Source: Lepidonotus clava (taxonomy: Eukaryota; Annelida; Polychaeta; Phyllodocida; Polynoidae). From it: a stretch of 64,000 nucleotides of DNA. Made by a program: the position numbers and the translations under genes. The DNA lies in contig OW387139.1 in assembly GCA_936440205.1 (NCBI GenBank), positions 25,260,378 through 25,324,377 of the forward strand, read 5' to 3'. Shown in pieces: positions 21,753 to 36,700 of the stretch (positions within the stretch are counted from its first letter, which is position 1; every line of letters begins with the position of its first letter). The notes below the pieces were generated by a model. That model was not told where the DNA came from. It did not search any database and saw only the letters and a program-made list of their open reading frames with translations.

Positions 21753-24700
21753 ATGAAGAAAATCCTTGCCATCCTGTTGATGCAGAACGTTCTCTGCATC
21801 TCAAGAACGTCTTCTGGTTTACCAGGAGCATTGCAGATAAATAAAGGTTTGCTATGATTAACTATCATTAGGCCTTCTGAATGTAAATATCACAGGGTCA
21901 GATGGGCAGGTGGGCAAGAGGAATCATCTGTCCACATATCTGCTCATTGCGTTTTGGGAAGAAAAGAAAAATTGAGAATCCTATTATACTTTGCAGACTA
22001 CTGGCTACAGATATTCTTTTGAATAACTGAATTACTTTATTCTAAGCACTTGGACTCTGGCAGGTTTGTTACCAAAGGGCATCCAACCACAGATTCCTGC
22101 CTTCTTCGAGCCGTATCTCCTTCAACTTGCGCCAGGATCACGGAGGAATTTTCTCGTACAGTGCCTGACTCACGGCGCCCTCTGTGAACCAAGTCAGATC
22201 GAATGGAGAAATCCGGCAAATATTACGTCGTTTGAACAAGTAGGTTCACCATTCTGCAGGGGCGTATCCAGCCCTGAAGTCAAGGGGGGTTCCATGTGTG
22301 CAACATTGAGGAATTAAAGATAATATAAAGGGGTTCCAGCTTAGAATTTTCGTATATTTTGGAGAATCAAAGGAGTTCCAGCTAGCTATGCCTTGATATT
22401 ACTTTTAAGATTAGATTTTAAAGTATATAATCATCCAAGGTTCATGATTATGACGACCGTGAATATCGTTGGCATAGTGTTCGCATTGATCGATCTTTAT
22501 GATCACGCAAAGTTATTCAACTTATTAGTTTTCTAAGGAAATACTCTTTTTCCCAAAAAGCCTTCAGAAATGCTTCAGTCCATGTCACTTCTGCCCATGC
22601 TGAAAGTAACAATTATCAATTTCAGAACCGTTTCTTGAAAGCATATAAATGTGTAGCCCTTGGAGATCCTGATCTGTGTCCAGGTGGAGTTTATTTGGTC
22701 ACATTGTAGTTTTACGTTGTATTGTTACATTTGAAGTTAATTTAAAGTGATAAGTCGGTCAATCCAACAGATGAATGATCAGCCACCATACGCGACATAG
22801 ATGGCTTGATGCTGCAGGAACTCTGAAATCTACCTAACTCATTTTTCATATCAAGGAAGTTTCACCTTTTTACTATTTTCCCAATCTTTTCTTCTATATC
22901 ATACGTTTTACCTATTATGTCCACAACACCTCCATGTTTTTTTCTTAAATATACTTGTATTGAGGCCTAAAACTGTACATCAGAACGAAATTAAAAGCAT
23001 ATGAGATGCCCTTCCTTTTGATATAAAATTCATCCGATTAAAAAGTGTGGTTCTATGTTCAATCAACTTCTAATTGAGGATGAACAGCACTTTCTCCTAA
23101 GTTGTTCACTATATGATGGATTGCGACAAACTTTTCTTAACTCATTACCACTGGACAACTCTACAATTTCCGAGGGAGACTGGTTTATTTCTGCTATGGG
23201 TAGTAAAGATGCTAAAGTTATCAAAGCACTTGGTACTTATATATACTCAAACAAACTGCATTCAAAACCAGAGAAAACAACGTAAGACAATATTGACCAG
23301 TGTAATATCACTAGTCTTTAGCAAAGTTACATCACTAGTCTGCTGTTACCTAGTCAGTTGTTACAGGTGTCACATTTTGTGTCAACAAGGTCATGGTGCT
23401 CTTTTGCCAATTTTATATCATGATAGCTCGTCCATTCATTAACTGAATCTCTAAATAGTTAGTACCGGATAGCAAATATAAATCTAGATCTCATGACATA
23501 TAAGGTCTATGCCTCTATAGACTTGCAGTTGTCGTAACAGTATTGATTTCAGCAGTATGGTGACTCTTTGTTGTCAATAAAAGCACTACTACTACCACTA
23601 CCACTACCACTACCACTACCACTACCACTATTACCACTACTACTACTACTACTCTAATTCATATAATTACCTTATTTGGGAGAGGATGAGCAGGTGGTTT
23701 GGGGTAGTGAAAACAGAATCCATAGTATAAATGTCCATTGTCGTAACAAGGCTGGGAATTTTTTTTAATTGATCAGAGCTCTTTATTTCAGTTATAAAAT
23801 ACACATAGTCGTCAGGTTCTGCTACAATTTTTTTTTCAAGGTTCTGATTTAGTTAAGTTTTATTGGCCCTTGGGCACCAAGCCAATGCATGGCCAAATTC
23901 GTAGGCTGTTCAGAAATTCAGTTCATGGTTTTACATTTTCTACGTAGTTGTTGGTATCTTATAAGCACGGGCACTTGAAAACTAGTATGAGAGGTCGTAT
24001 TCAATCAGTAACTTAATTGTCAGAGTGCCACATTATCGAGATGCTCGTTGATTTAATTCGACTTTGCAATTTTATACTTTACTTTCCAGTCGATGGCAGT
24101 TGGGGGGACTGGTCAGAATGGTCGAGATGCCCACAAACTTGCACAAAGAGCAAGCGGAAGCGAGTGCGACTTTGTGACAGTCCACGACCTGCGAGGTTAG
24201 GCCTACCTTGTCATGGCCCCGCCTCAGAGACAGATGAGTGCCAGAACCTCTGCCTGCGAGGTATTGTGCCACACACACTCTTTTAAGTACCGTTAGTAAT
24301 TAAAATAATCAAATCGTTTCCCTCTAAAGTCAAATACATCTCTTGTAACCAATTGTAAAAATGCTCCATATTACAAAATCTGTTTTTATTGTTTTCATTT
24401 TATTTCCTTTATACCAGCACTGATTGTACGTTTTTTTATTTAGACAAGGTGAAGCTGACCCCAGCAATGGCCCTGTCCTTTGAGTACATCCAGAATGTTA
24501 CCACGACATACCCGGAGCTGGACGATGTTTGTGGTCACCGCCACTGTGTCTACGAAGACGTGGCGGCCGTGTTACCGGTCAAAGTATTGGTAAGTGGTTA
24601 GAGCATCTATTTATGGCTCTAGACCCCTAAATTCGACAGGGCGATACGACCAATTCAATATGGTGGTATTTTACTGATGTAGCATGACTTCAAACTTAAG

Positions 24701-27700
24701 ATCATGCATGTAAAAAGGTTGTTGCTAAAAACATAGGGAACTTTCATCATATTCATGCCATGCGCAGTGGGGAGTAGGTCTACCACTAGGATGTATATAT
24801 AGTGATGAGGCAGGCCTTAGGAGACAAGAGTCCAGAGTTGCTTCATCTGTCAGCCAGTAGGGATCTTACAGTGGTCCGAGAGGCTGGGGATAATCATGAC
24901 AAATAGGTTGGACTTTGTCTAGGAGCCTTTGATTGAGTGAGCTGAGTGAACTAAGGACTGGTGAAATGCTAACGGGAAGTCAGAGACATATATTACATGT
25001 TTAGGGCAATAATAAAGAAATATCCTTTCATGCAAGTGCTCTTGTCGACTCTTGATGATTGAACTACATCTGGAGCTGTTTTCGCAGTTCAGTTCACCCA
25101 TAGTTCAACATTGCTATTTATTAAATTCAACATGCGACATGGCTATACCTAATCAGCTGCTAATGTGAAAAGCTGCTAACTTAGAACATACTAACTTATT
25201 AAAGTGACATTAGCGACATGGGTTTTTCTTTAGTGACAGGGGACATGACCATTTCTTACATGCGACATGGGAATCCCCCATCTTGGGCCCCATATTTAGA
25301 TTAACTAACTATCATACGGAGAACTAGGTACCGACTTGCATCAAGCACTAAGGTTTTCGCATGTGGCTTTACAAACAACATAGAAATGAGATCGAGAAAT
25401 GAGATCATTGATCAGATAATGTTTAAGTGAAATTATCAAGAACTATTGCAAGTACTAGTTTTATAGGCCTCACTTTGGAAGCAGGATCTACATATTTCCC
25501 AGATGCTCCCTGATATTGATAGCACATGAAATGCATTCTAAATGTATTTTCAGTGCCTCCTTTTGATATGTGTTTCAGGAAAGATTCTGGGCCGCAGTCG
25601 CCTGTTATAGATATGGAACATCCTGCCCAGGTGTGTGTATGTTCTCATTTTCCAAATACATAAAGACAGTCTATCCTTTGTCAGCCAAATGAGACAACGG
25701 TTTCACATTTTTTTATCATTTGCATAACTTTATTAACAGACTTGATTCTCTTTACACATACCGATGATTTCAACATAGAGACATATTACATGAATAGAAA
25801 GAAAATATTTAACGATAAAAGCTCCTCTCCATGATGTGATATGAAATATTGTATGATATTGTACCTTTTCCCCATACGTTGCTAATTCTATAAAATCGTC
25901 GAAGAAGTATAATTCAGTTAATGGTAGCCACAGAGAAATTTGTTAGATGTAACTAATAGCCAGGGACTGTTTCTGCCCTAAATTTTGAATCCTAAATGAG
26001 CTGGTCTTTTTTCTCTTTTCTTCTAACGTCGTGGACCAGTTGATGGAGGGTGGTCAGAATGGAGCAGCTGGTCGCCGTGCTCAGCTTACTGCGGTACAGG
26101 ACAACGGTACCGCACTCATACCTGTGACTCACCGGCCCCATTGTACTCGGGTGCCACATGCCCCGGGCCGCAACTTGGGAAAGGGAATTGTAGAGCTGAT
26201 CCATGTGATCAAACAGGTATTACTTTTATTTATCTTTTTTCCCTTTTCTCTTTTTTCATGTTCATATAACATGACGTGTAAAAAAATATAGAATCTGGAG
26301 TATTTCATGGAAATCAGCGAAAAACAAGTTATTTATTATAAGTTTTGTACATTCCAGCTATCAGAAAATTAAATTATTGTCTACCTTCTTCGATGCATAA
26401 GAGTCACAAATTACCCACTTGAGGACAATGTTATCATAATTGTTTGGAGGTATGTGATTGTAAAAGTACACTTCGCAAACAAATGATATAAATAATAGCT
26501 GAAAAGACGAACGGCTAATTTTGCTTTCAAAAATAGAAAAAATGATTCCCCGCAATATTACTATATTTCAGGTAAATGGGGACTGTGGGGCCAGTGGGGT
26601 AAATGTGACGTGGCATGTGGTGGTGGGAAACGTACACGCCATCGCCAGTGTAAGGGGACAATGGCGAAAAATAGGTGCAATGGTGCACACAACGAGACCC
26701 TCTCCTGTAACCAAAATCAGTGTTCAGGTAAATCCTGTCTTTTTTCACTATTTTATTTCATGGAAAAATAGTTTTCAGTAGTCCGTATATTTCTAAATAG
26801 TGGGACCCGTTCTGCTAAAATCATAAACTTTCTGGCTTGTTCATGTGTCCAATAGGCTAAGTTCTTTTCTGAAAATGTATTTCTAAATGACATCCACCCA
26901 CTCAGTTACGTAAAGGTTGCGTGTTTTCTTTAGATACACCTTGATTTTAAGTGAATCTATTAAACAAGCGAAGAATAATTCAAAGCATGAAAGTGCCCTC
27001 AGGCTATATCTACCCACGTCATTTAGAACTTAATAGAGAAAAGTATGTTCCTCCGACTTTGTATCTCCATCCTCTCGTTTAACTGATAGAAAGTTGTTCA
27101 TATATCTTTCCATGTTATCAGTGGACGGTCAGTGGTCAGTCTGGTCAACCTGGACCCAGTGCTCAGGGTCCTGTAGCTGGGGAATACGGATGCGCACACG
27201 AACGTGCTCTGAGCCCGTCCCTCAGGTCTCAGGGACTTTTTGTGAGGGACAAGGTTCGGACACTGCACACTGCTTTCGGAAACCATGTCATGGTAAGAAG
27301 TTATCTCTTCTGGTTATTATAAATTTAAATGCACCTTTCATTTACATCAACAAAAAGATCTTCTGATACCTGATAATTGAAGAAATCTGTCTGCATTATA
27401 CAGATATTTTTTGATAGACATGTCAAATTCTAACTTTCATTTGCATAGATCTGACCTGATTCATTGCCCTCCACAGTCTCTGATTCGGGACTTGAATTCA
27501 GAGGGAAAGGTCGTGCCATGTACAGTCCAATGGAACACCCTAACCGTGCACTGGTATTATCCGTGCGCTTTCTGCCCAAGAAGTCGGATGGTGTCCTTGT
27601 TCACAGGTATGACCTCCCCTGCCCGGAGAGCGGTTGTGATACCACGGTCACTTTGTTCTTGGAACATGCATACCCAGTATTGGAGGTGAAAAATAAACGT

Positions 27701-30700
27701 TCCTTCCTCAAGATCAAGTCGTCCAAGGCACTTGAGGTATGATGAGTTCTTAAATGTTTGGAAAGCGAATGTTGTCAACTAACACACCATCTAAAACCTG
27801 TTCCAACTACGGGGGTCAATTGCCCAAATGATATTCTTCTGATTGCCTCAGTTTACTCAAGTTGATTCATTCGAAGTTAACAAAAGAAAGTACATAGGTC
27901 CAAAAAGGTGTCTGTATTCCGGTAACATTTTGCAAAAAGAAATGAGTTGTATGCTTCATGCCCTGCTTCACGCCCATGTTAACGTTCCACATCGGTAGAC
28001 TACACTTTCGGTGCATCTTTGGCTCATTTTCGGCGCCGAAAGTGCACTGATTTTGAGTAGCTGATTTTGAATGGGCAAGATTTTTTTACTAACATGTTGG
28101 TAAATTGTATAGCCAATGCCACTGAGTATATATCGACAATGCCGAAAGTATACAGCTGTAAATCGGCAGCGCATGTTCGTTCTGTGGAATAAGGCTTTAA
28201 ATAAATCAAATTTAACAACATGTTGGCAAATATTTCTGCCGGTTATATATCCGTTACCAAATTTAGAAGTGTAAATTGGTGCGCGTTGGTCCCGAAAGTG
28301 TCCCGAAAGTTGACGACACCATATGCATGGAAATCGTTGCCATAGAGATGTTAAATAACGGCAGCAAGTACTTTTGGTACGTGGAATGCGGGCTTAACTG
28401 TAAAGCCCCATATCAACTAGGTGTTGTCACTGCAGACTGGTGATGGGCGACTACTCTGGGTGACATAGTCGGTAGTCAGCAGTCACCGACAACCTATGTA
28501 GGCACATAAAATCTTATAGAGCGCAGTCTTGGCGACAAGCGATCTGCTACAGGATCGCTGTTAAATTCGTCAGTAAAATTGCCGGTCAATTATCAAACTT
28601 GCTTGATATTCCAGTTGCCTGGCAATTTCACCGGCGATCCTTATGGTTGCCGGTTGCTGCTAAAGTCCCCTAGTGGGTATCTGTGGTCCTTTATATGTAA
28701 AATGGCCTGGCATCACAGAAGTCTATACTCTAAACGCTTCAATCCCCTTTCCTGTTTTCTGCAATCCTTTTATTTATAGCTTCATAAGTGGCATTCTTTG
28801 CTGGCTGTGGTAATGTATACCCAGGCTTATTTGATCGTTGATGACGATGTCAAAGACAAAGGAACGTTTAACCATCATCCTACCCTGGTGAACTATGACC
28901 AGGCAATGCTTGTTGGAGGTAAGGCACCAAAGAAAGTCACAGAAATTTACTTGAAATAAAGCATTTTTTGCAAATTTCAACAAGAACGATGAAAATTAGG
29001 CATATTTTCATTTACCTGTCTGTGAAAAATTCATAATACATATCACTTGATACATAACGCAATAGATATTTTCTGGATCAACTTCTGATATCTCAAAAGA
29101 ATTGTTCTGATTTTAGGGCATTAGAGGTTGTCAGGCCTGAATGCCTAAATGCCCCAATACAATTTCTATGTTGCGCGTGTTGCATACAGTAGATTCTAAG
29201 ACAATTACTTGGTTGTTACTAGGACAAGACTTAATATTTTTTAGTTGACACTGTCATACTTGTAGAGTTGAGAGATTGTTCAAGCATCACAGGGTAACTC
29301 AGTGCAAGGAAGCTATAAGAAAGTGCTAGGATTTCTTGTTATTTTCACATGTAAATCAGCGTCTAACACTGAAAGTCAGCTATCCGGGGTAGGGAGAATT
29401 ATTTAGGCCAGCCTATCAAAATGAATGAAATACAGGAAACTTATGTTTTGATGAGTCTCACGCTCCCGTTGTCGGATGGTTTGATCATTTTAGGCCTGGA
29501 CACATTTGCAATCCAAATATTTTCAGACCCAGTTTCAAACATTTAAGATTAAAAATCATTCAAATATTAAATGATTTTTGAATTTCTCATTTTAGTATCA
29601 TTTTTCAAAAGATATCATCAAAATGTGATTTGAAATCTGATTTAAAATCCAATTTGAAATGATATAGAAGACAAACTCCCTGTCTTTTTCTGTTGAAATA
29701 TTGAAAGGTCCGCCTCAGCTTGTAGCTTGCTACACTTCTAAAAGATTAAATGTTTAAACTAGTTGACAATCTTGAGGTCCAGTTTGTCTGATCCAATAAC
29801 ATTATTTGGTTCAAACACTTTCAGTAGCAGTCAAAAAATGTAAATGACTTTCAATATTGATTATTAAACACAATTTCTTCATCATCACTAAAAGAAATGT
29901 TGTCTTCTGAATGTCAATATGGAAACTCGCCATTTCATTTAAAAATCTAACTAAGTCTATTGATTATTGATTGTATTGGGGCGAAATTCTTGTTTTCTCA
30001 AACAACGTTAGTCTTGGAATCAAAAGAACACATTTAACCTGTATTTCACAGGGTCCGGTGACACAGGGCATCCCGGGTTCACAGGCCTCATGGCCAGCCT
30101 CCTCGTCAACTTTCATTCCATGTCGCTGAACGAGAGCAACCACTGGCATGGATATGGTGCAATGACATCGCTGAAGGGTGCTAAAAGTATACCACTGGGT
30201 AAGGCTCAGGTTCTGGTTGGAAAATAGTTGTTCTAGTTTGAAGTATGGAATATAATTATATATAAGCCACATTGTTGTCTCGTGAGTTGAATAATTGATG
30301 GTATCAGGCTAGGTTATTGAATAACTCCAGGATAGACTGATACGATCTTAAGTGCGTTGAGAATTATTTTTCTACAGAGGCAGCTGCACTTCATGCCGAG
30401 TTCCAAGGTGGAGAGTACACGTGGTTGCAGTGTCCTGAGCAGAGCAGCTCACTCAGTGCGCAGCTTGTCGTACAGGCTGACGTGACATCAGGGCTGCTGC
30501 TCTTCATGATGGGTGAGGTGGCCGAGTCATTCCTCCTGCTAAGTCTCAAGGCAGGCAGAGTTCAGGCCTGTGCCAGTCTGGGCGGCGACCCAGCCTGTGT
30601 CGACACTGGTGATGTTCAGGTCAGTCATCTAGCTTAGTATTTTCAGTTTGTTCTCGAGTGGAGTGCGTGTTTTGTATTTATTATGCAGCTCTTACAATAT

Positions 30701-33700
30701 TAGAGTGTTGTAGAGACGGCTGAATTTATCCTCCTCATTCATATTGTTTCACTATGTGAGTTTTATTGATACTTGCCATTTAATAACTGGTTAAGCCTTG
30801 TATTTTTCGAACAGTATTATCTAACATGATAAACCGTGAATACTGACTTTTCTTTTTCACATGTTCCCCATTAGGTATACTATAAGCTTAGTTAGACTGA
30901 ACCCGTCAGTCTCTAGTCCTGGTGACATAGCGCAGGCCCCCCGCAGCAGATGAGAGCGGAGGTCCAGTCTAAATCTTAGTAACCATATCAAATATAGACA
31001 TTAGGATGCGGGATTTCGTTTTCAAAATATTTAAGATTTCACATATTTTTTCTGATTCTTTTATTATCCACATTTCCATCTCACATTTTACATCTTCTTC
31101 ACACTTTACAGTCGTGGGAATGGCATGTCATCCAGGTGACCGTGCAGGATAGAGTGCTCACTGTAATGGTGGACAGTGGGCCACCATCCTCGGTGGAACT
31201 CAGTCCCCTTCAGCCTACAGCTTCACCAAGGCCCATTCCTCCTGAATTGTGTGAGGACCGGGTGTATATTGGTGGCGTGCCATCATCTATGAAGTTGGTC
31301 CCCATTCAGCTGGCCAACATGAAGGGCGGCATAAAGGGTTTAGTTCACTCTGTGCGGCTGAATGAGGCACTCTGGTCTCTGCAGAATGAACCACTTATCC
31401 ATGGGAATGACCAACTCAGAGGCCTCACCTTCATTAGCTCAGGTAAGTTTTATTCCTAAATTCTAGTGTAATCAATCATTGCAGAAGGGGGATAAAGGTT
31501 TTTTTTAATGCGTTCAACCTGACAAGAAACTTAAAAATTATATTCATTTTGTCATATAACAGTATTTTGCAGCCTTAGCCGCTCATGAATTTAATCCAAA
31601 TCAATTATTATAGCATGCCATCCTTGTGGTTGGCAGGCTGTGTCATTGCTGCCCCCTATGGACTCTTTCACTCATTCCTAATTTTACAACCCACACATTC
31701 ACTCACACACACTCCCACAATCCCTCATTTCCTCTCACCTTGCACCCCCTTGGGGACTTGTAATAAAGTTTATCTTACCCAACTCGCCATCTACCTCATT
31801 TGTCCAGGGGGTGCGGTAATGACTTTAAACCACAATCATGAGTTTCTGTGTTTGTTTGTTTTTTCTCATTGTCTAAATTATTGTAATTCACGACCCAATG
31901 TGCTTGACACTATTTTTTTCCCCTCTTTTATTTAATCATCATCACATAAAAGGGGTGCTTTTCATAACGATATACAACATACAATAACTTCAAACGTAAT
32001 TACAATTAACACATTTGGTACTCTAGCGTGTGTAATATACAATTCTTTCAACATTACTGTGGTTAAACATTTAGAAAAATAATCCTTTGTAGACTTATTG
32101 TGGATTTAATATGGTAACAATTTCCAATATGAGTATTCCTGGTATTTAACATTTCGTTTAAATACGCCTAGATCACTTCGCAATATCCTCAACTCTTCAT
32201 GACACTACCCTCAGATTCACTATTAATCATTTCAAATAAAACAATCAAAGTTCTTCTTAATCTCTGTATATACAATATTTCCACTATACAATATCTATGC
32301 AATTCTGTCAGGAGTTTATCTCGTTTCAGGTTTCATCCTATAAAAATAAAATTGTCCTTTTAGGCATTATTTCTACTTTGCAGCTCGCAAAATAATCGTA
32401 CAAAATGTAATAAACTACTTGATGCCTATCATTGGATTCTCAAAAAAAAAATTGGATCATTAAATTAATTGATATGTGTATATATGAACAGACCGCTTTA
32501 GCATTGTAACAAACCGAGCTGAGGACCTGGTGATTCTGCGCTGTGCCCACCGAGAGGAAGAAGCCACAGTCACATGGCTGCATGAGGGACAGGTTCTCAA
32601 CTCTGACAACCACATTCATATATCACTACAGGTATTCCCTCAGTGCAAATAATTATATTTAAAACAGATTTTTTGTTTCATTAGTCCAAAAAAAAAGAAT
32701 GTGTTGTGTTCAGGTAACATTGGTTGAAAAAAAACAGGGTAAGTAGGTCGATTTCTTTCTTCTTATTTTTTTGCCTTTTTTTGTTAACTTACCAAAGAGA
32801 CCCAGGCAAAGTTGGAAATTAAAAAAATTTGGTCCAAATGCAGTGGTATGGCTGCAGTTGGGCTCATTGGCGCCCCCTGGTGGAAATCACAATCTTTATT
32901 ATTTCCTTATCATTCCAATAAACACAACTCATAAAACATTTACCAATACACATATATACACTTCCTCCTTCTTCATCAACAATCCTCCACTATACACACA
33001 CCCTTCCCTTATCCAAATTTTGTCATCCATCGACATCGCCAAACATAACAAGCTGAGGGCCACGCACCAACAGCCAACTGCACCGGCCAGTCGCCACGAT
33101 AAGTATCAACCACTTTGTGAACATTTACAATATAGTGATACGTGGTATTTGTCAGAATGGCGGACTCTAAGCGCCGTACGCGCGCCTCCAAGAAGAAGGC
33201 CGAGCAGCGTATAGCCGACAGTATGAGGGAGTCTATAAGGGAAAGTAGTAGGGAGGAGGACGAAATCTCATTCCGTCCAAGATACGATGACGAGTCCACT
33301 AGGTATGACGAGTCTCAGCCCGAGAGTCAGACACAGGCAGGCGAGGCCGACATCTCTGGCAGGGTCACAAGTCTCGAGGTGGATATGGCTCAAGTTAAAT
33401 CTCATGTGGAAAATATTGATTCAAAGCTTGATATTTTGCTAGCAGCTGCCACGACAAGGACGCCGGAGACGGTCAGCACACCGGACACCAGACGTCGTGA
33501 CCGCGGACGACCTGGCTCGCCCCGCCCGGCCACACAGCACATCCCCGACCCCCGCAGCCTCCGCGCAGCTCAAAACCAGGCAGGATACGTGGACGACATG
33601 TTGAGGAGGGAGAGGTTCGAGTATGTCCACACAGAGGGTAAGACACAGCTTCCAGTTGATTCCACAATGCCCAAGCCGTATATGTACATTAAACGTCAGG

Positions 33701-36700
33701 GTTTAGAAACCACAAAACAACGCTTGGATGTTAGATCATCATTATCATTACCAGAATACGTTAGTGCCACAATTGCTCTAATCAGGGACGAGCGCGGATG
33801 TAGTCGCGCGGACAGGGATCACATACTGGCGCACCTCCAGGACGTAACACACGACGCCGTAGAGCGCCCGTGGGACATGGTCAGGAGGTGGTCCCAGTTC
33901 GTGTGGGACGAGGTTGAGAGGGGGTATCTGGCGTGGCACGACGACCAAGGCATCCAGAACCAACGTTTCCGGATGGCAATGCTGGGGGGGGCACGACCGA
34001 CGCAGCCCACGGCGGACCCTAAGGTACGTACGGAGTGTATTTGTAGGCAGTTCAACTCCAGGGCAGGGTGTCGCCACAGGTCGCACCATGACGAAGGTAA
34101 CACGCGATACATGCACCTGTGTTCTTTCTGTGATGCCATCGGTCGCCAATGTTCGGGCCATAACGTAATTGCTTGTGAAAATAAGCTGCGCCAGGCCCCG
34201 CTGCCCCGACAAACGCAGCAGTATCAGCCCCCCCCGTATGCCCCAGCAGCACAAATGGCCCGCCAGAACCCCTCCGACCATCAATGGAGGCACACACAGG
34301 GTAATTCTCAGCCTCAATTCTTCCAGCAGCAGCCAAAAAACGCCTAGCGGGCGCGCCGACTCAAGCCGAGGTGGGCGGGGCGCCTGGAAAAATCAAACAA
34401 CGCGGACAAGGGCGGCAAGGAGTGAACACAACCACCGACCACAGCAGTGTTAAGGGCATCGATACTGATGTCCCCACACAGGCGCGAGGTCATACTCCCA
34501 GCTGCACACAGGAACAACGGACGGTAGGCCCACACTTTGAAAAAATTAGACGTTTCTGTGAGGGCACCATCCCATTTGCCCAGCCGGTCGATGTCCGCCC
34601 CCAGGCAGTGGCGGCGCATCGTAGGCGGGAATGGCCAAGCATGGTGGGCACCAATGTCGGGGATCACTTGGTACGTATATACTCGGTGGTACGTGACACG
34701 GGTTTGCCCAATGCTATGGGGGCCCGTATCCCAATCCCCACTAACCTTAACATCACAGCATGGGAACACTACCTGGGCGAGCTGGGAGACAGGGAGAACG
34801 TCCTGGACTTCGTCAAATACGGTTTCCCCGTTGGATACGCTGGTCCTGTCTCCGACATTGGTACCGTGGAGAACCACCCTAGCGCCACACAATTCCCAGT
34901 GCAGGTACAGGAGTTCATCGATAAGGAGATCCGGCTTAAGGGCGTGTTGGGCCCCCTCGATCTCCCCCCCTTCGAACCATGGTGCCACATCTCCCCCCTT
35001 ATGACAAGGCAAAAAGGGGATTCTGATGCGCGCAGGGTCATCACAGACATGACGTTCCCGGAACAACACTCAATTAACGCATATACCGTAAAAAACGGGG
35101 TCTACGGTTTTGAATACGCACACTCTCTCCCCACAGTGGACGCGCTGGCGCGCGACTTGGAGCGCATCGGACGGGGGGCGTATATGTCAACTATCGACAT
35201 CTCCCGTGCGTATAAAAACTTTACATCGGACCCCCTTGATTGGCCCCTTCTCTGTTTTGCCTGGGACTCAAAATTCTATTGTGACACCTCCATGCCCTTC
35301 GGCGCCAGGGCGTCGTCTTTTCATATGCAGTCTGTGGCAAATTGCATTACGGACATACTCCGTGCGGAGGGCATCAAATGCTATATGTACTTGGACGACC
35401 TCATTATCATTTCTCCGAACAGGGAGCTGGCCAATTCACAATACCAGAGAGCAGCTCAGTTGTTCGGCGAGCTGGGGCTCCCCGAGGCAAAGGAAAAGGC
35501 TCAGCCCCCATCAAAACAAGTCAAGTGGTTGGGGGTCGTCATTGATGCTGAAAATATGACGCTCTCCATACCCCAGAGTAAGCTGGAGGAGGTCATCTCG
35601 TGTGTTAAGGCCACATACCGCAACTCGTACATCACCAAACGTAAACTCCAATCACTTTTGGGACACCTCCTATTCATCGCCAAATGCGTCCGACCGGCCA
35701 GATCATTTGTCTCCCGCCTGCTCAACGCCCTCAGGGAGGCTAAGTCAAATCGTCTGGATATCAATGAGGAGATGAGGAGAGATCTGGCCTGGTTTATTCA
35801 GTTCGGAGATGAATGGAATGGAGTCTCCGTCATTCCAGCGGCCACCCCGTCCAAAGTTCTCCTGGTCGACGCATGCCTTACGGGCATTGGGGGCACGGAT
35901 GGGGAGTGGGCCTATGGGTGCCAGCTCTTCAACCAGGCGAACGGAGATACACACATCACAGAGCTGGAGGCTCTTAATGTGGTAATAGCACTCCATACAT
36001 TTGTGACGCGACAGGACCGAGGCCGACATATCAGGATCAGATGCGACAATCTGGCCGCGGTCCAAGTTCTACAGACGGGCAGAGCCCGCAACCCCGTCCT
36101 CCAGGAGTGCGCTCGCGCGGCGTGGATGGTCCAAGCCATCATGGACGTGGAACTATCGTACGATCACATTCCGGGTAAGGATAACCACGTCGCCGACGCA
36201 CTCAGTAGGGCACACCTCGGCCCCGCCCACCACGCGGAAGCCTCGTCCCTGATAGAGCATTATAGTTTAAAGTGTGGACATCCTTGCCTATTCTTCCTTG
36301 ATCATACCCTGTTGTGCTCCCCCCACAGATCTCGCAATGCGAGCCTTGATGATCAGAGCCGCTGCACGACAGGAGGAGGCCCGGGCCCCGGGAACACGCA
36401 GGAACCACGAGTCGACCGTTTCAACGTACATAGCCTTTATGGCGAGAGCCGGCGCGGACCCATTGGCCCCGACGTATCAGATGGTGTGTGCCTACCTCGA
36501 GTACGCGGCGTCACACACACCAGCCCCAGCGACGCTCAGGAACAAAATATCACACATCAGGACATACATGCGGCTGGCCGGCATGGCAACGGACTCGGTC
36601 GACCACCCGAGGGTGCGCATGGCTCTGGATGCGTTTACTCGGGACAAAGCATACATCCCACGCGTCAAGCCGGCACTGCCCATCGAGATGATGAGAGCAG

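Noticed and set aside
23055-23285. Possible extra receptor exon in intron 3
   Set aside because: The frame matches a LINE reverse-transcriptase C-terminus and is followed by a LINE-type microsatellite tail.
27968-28395. Region rich in CCGAAAGTG phrases and a TTCGGCGCCGAA palindrome as a MITE
   Set aside because: The ends resemble each other only weakly and no target duplication could be found.
33778-35069. Long minus-strand frames opposite the Ngaro ORFs (for example 179 and 241 codons)
   Set aside because: Shadows of GC-rich coding sequence; no motif or splice context.
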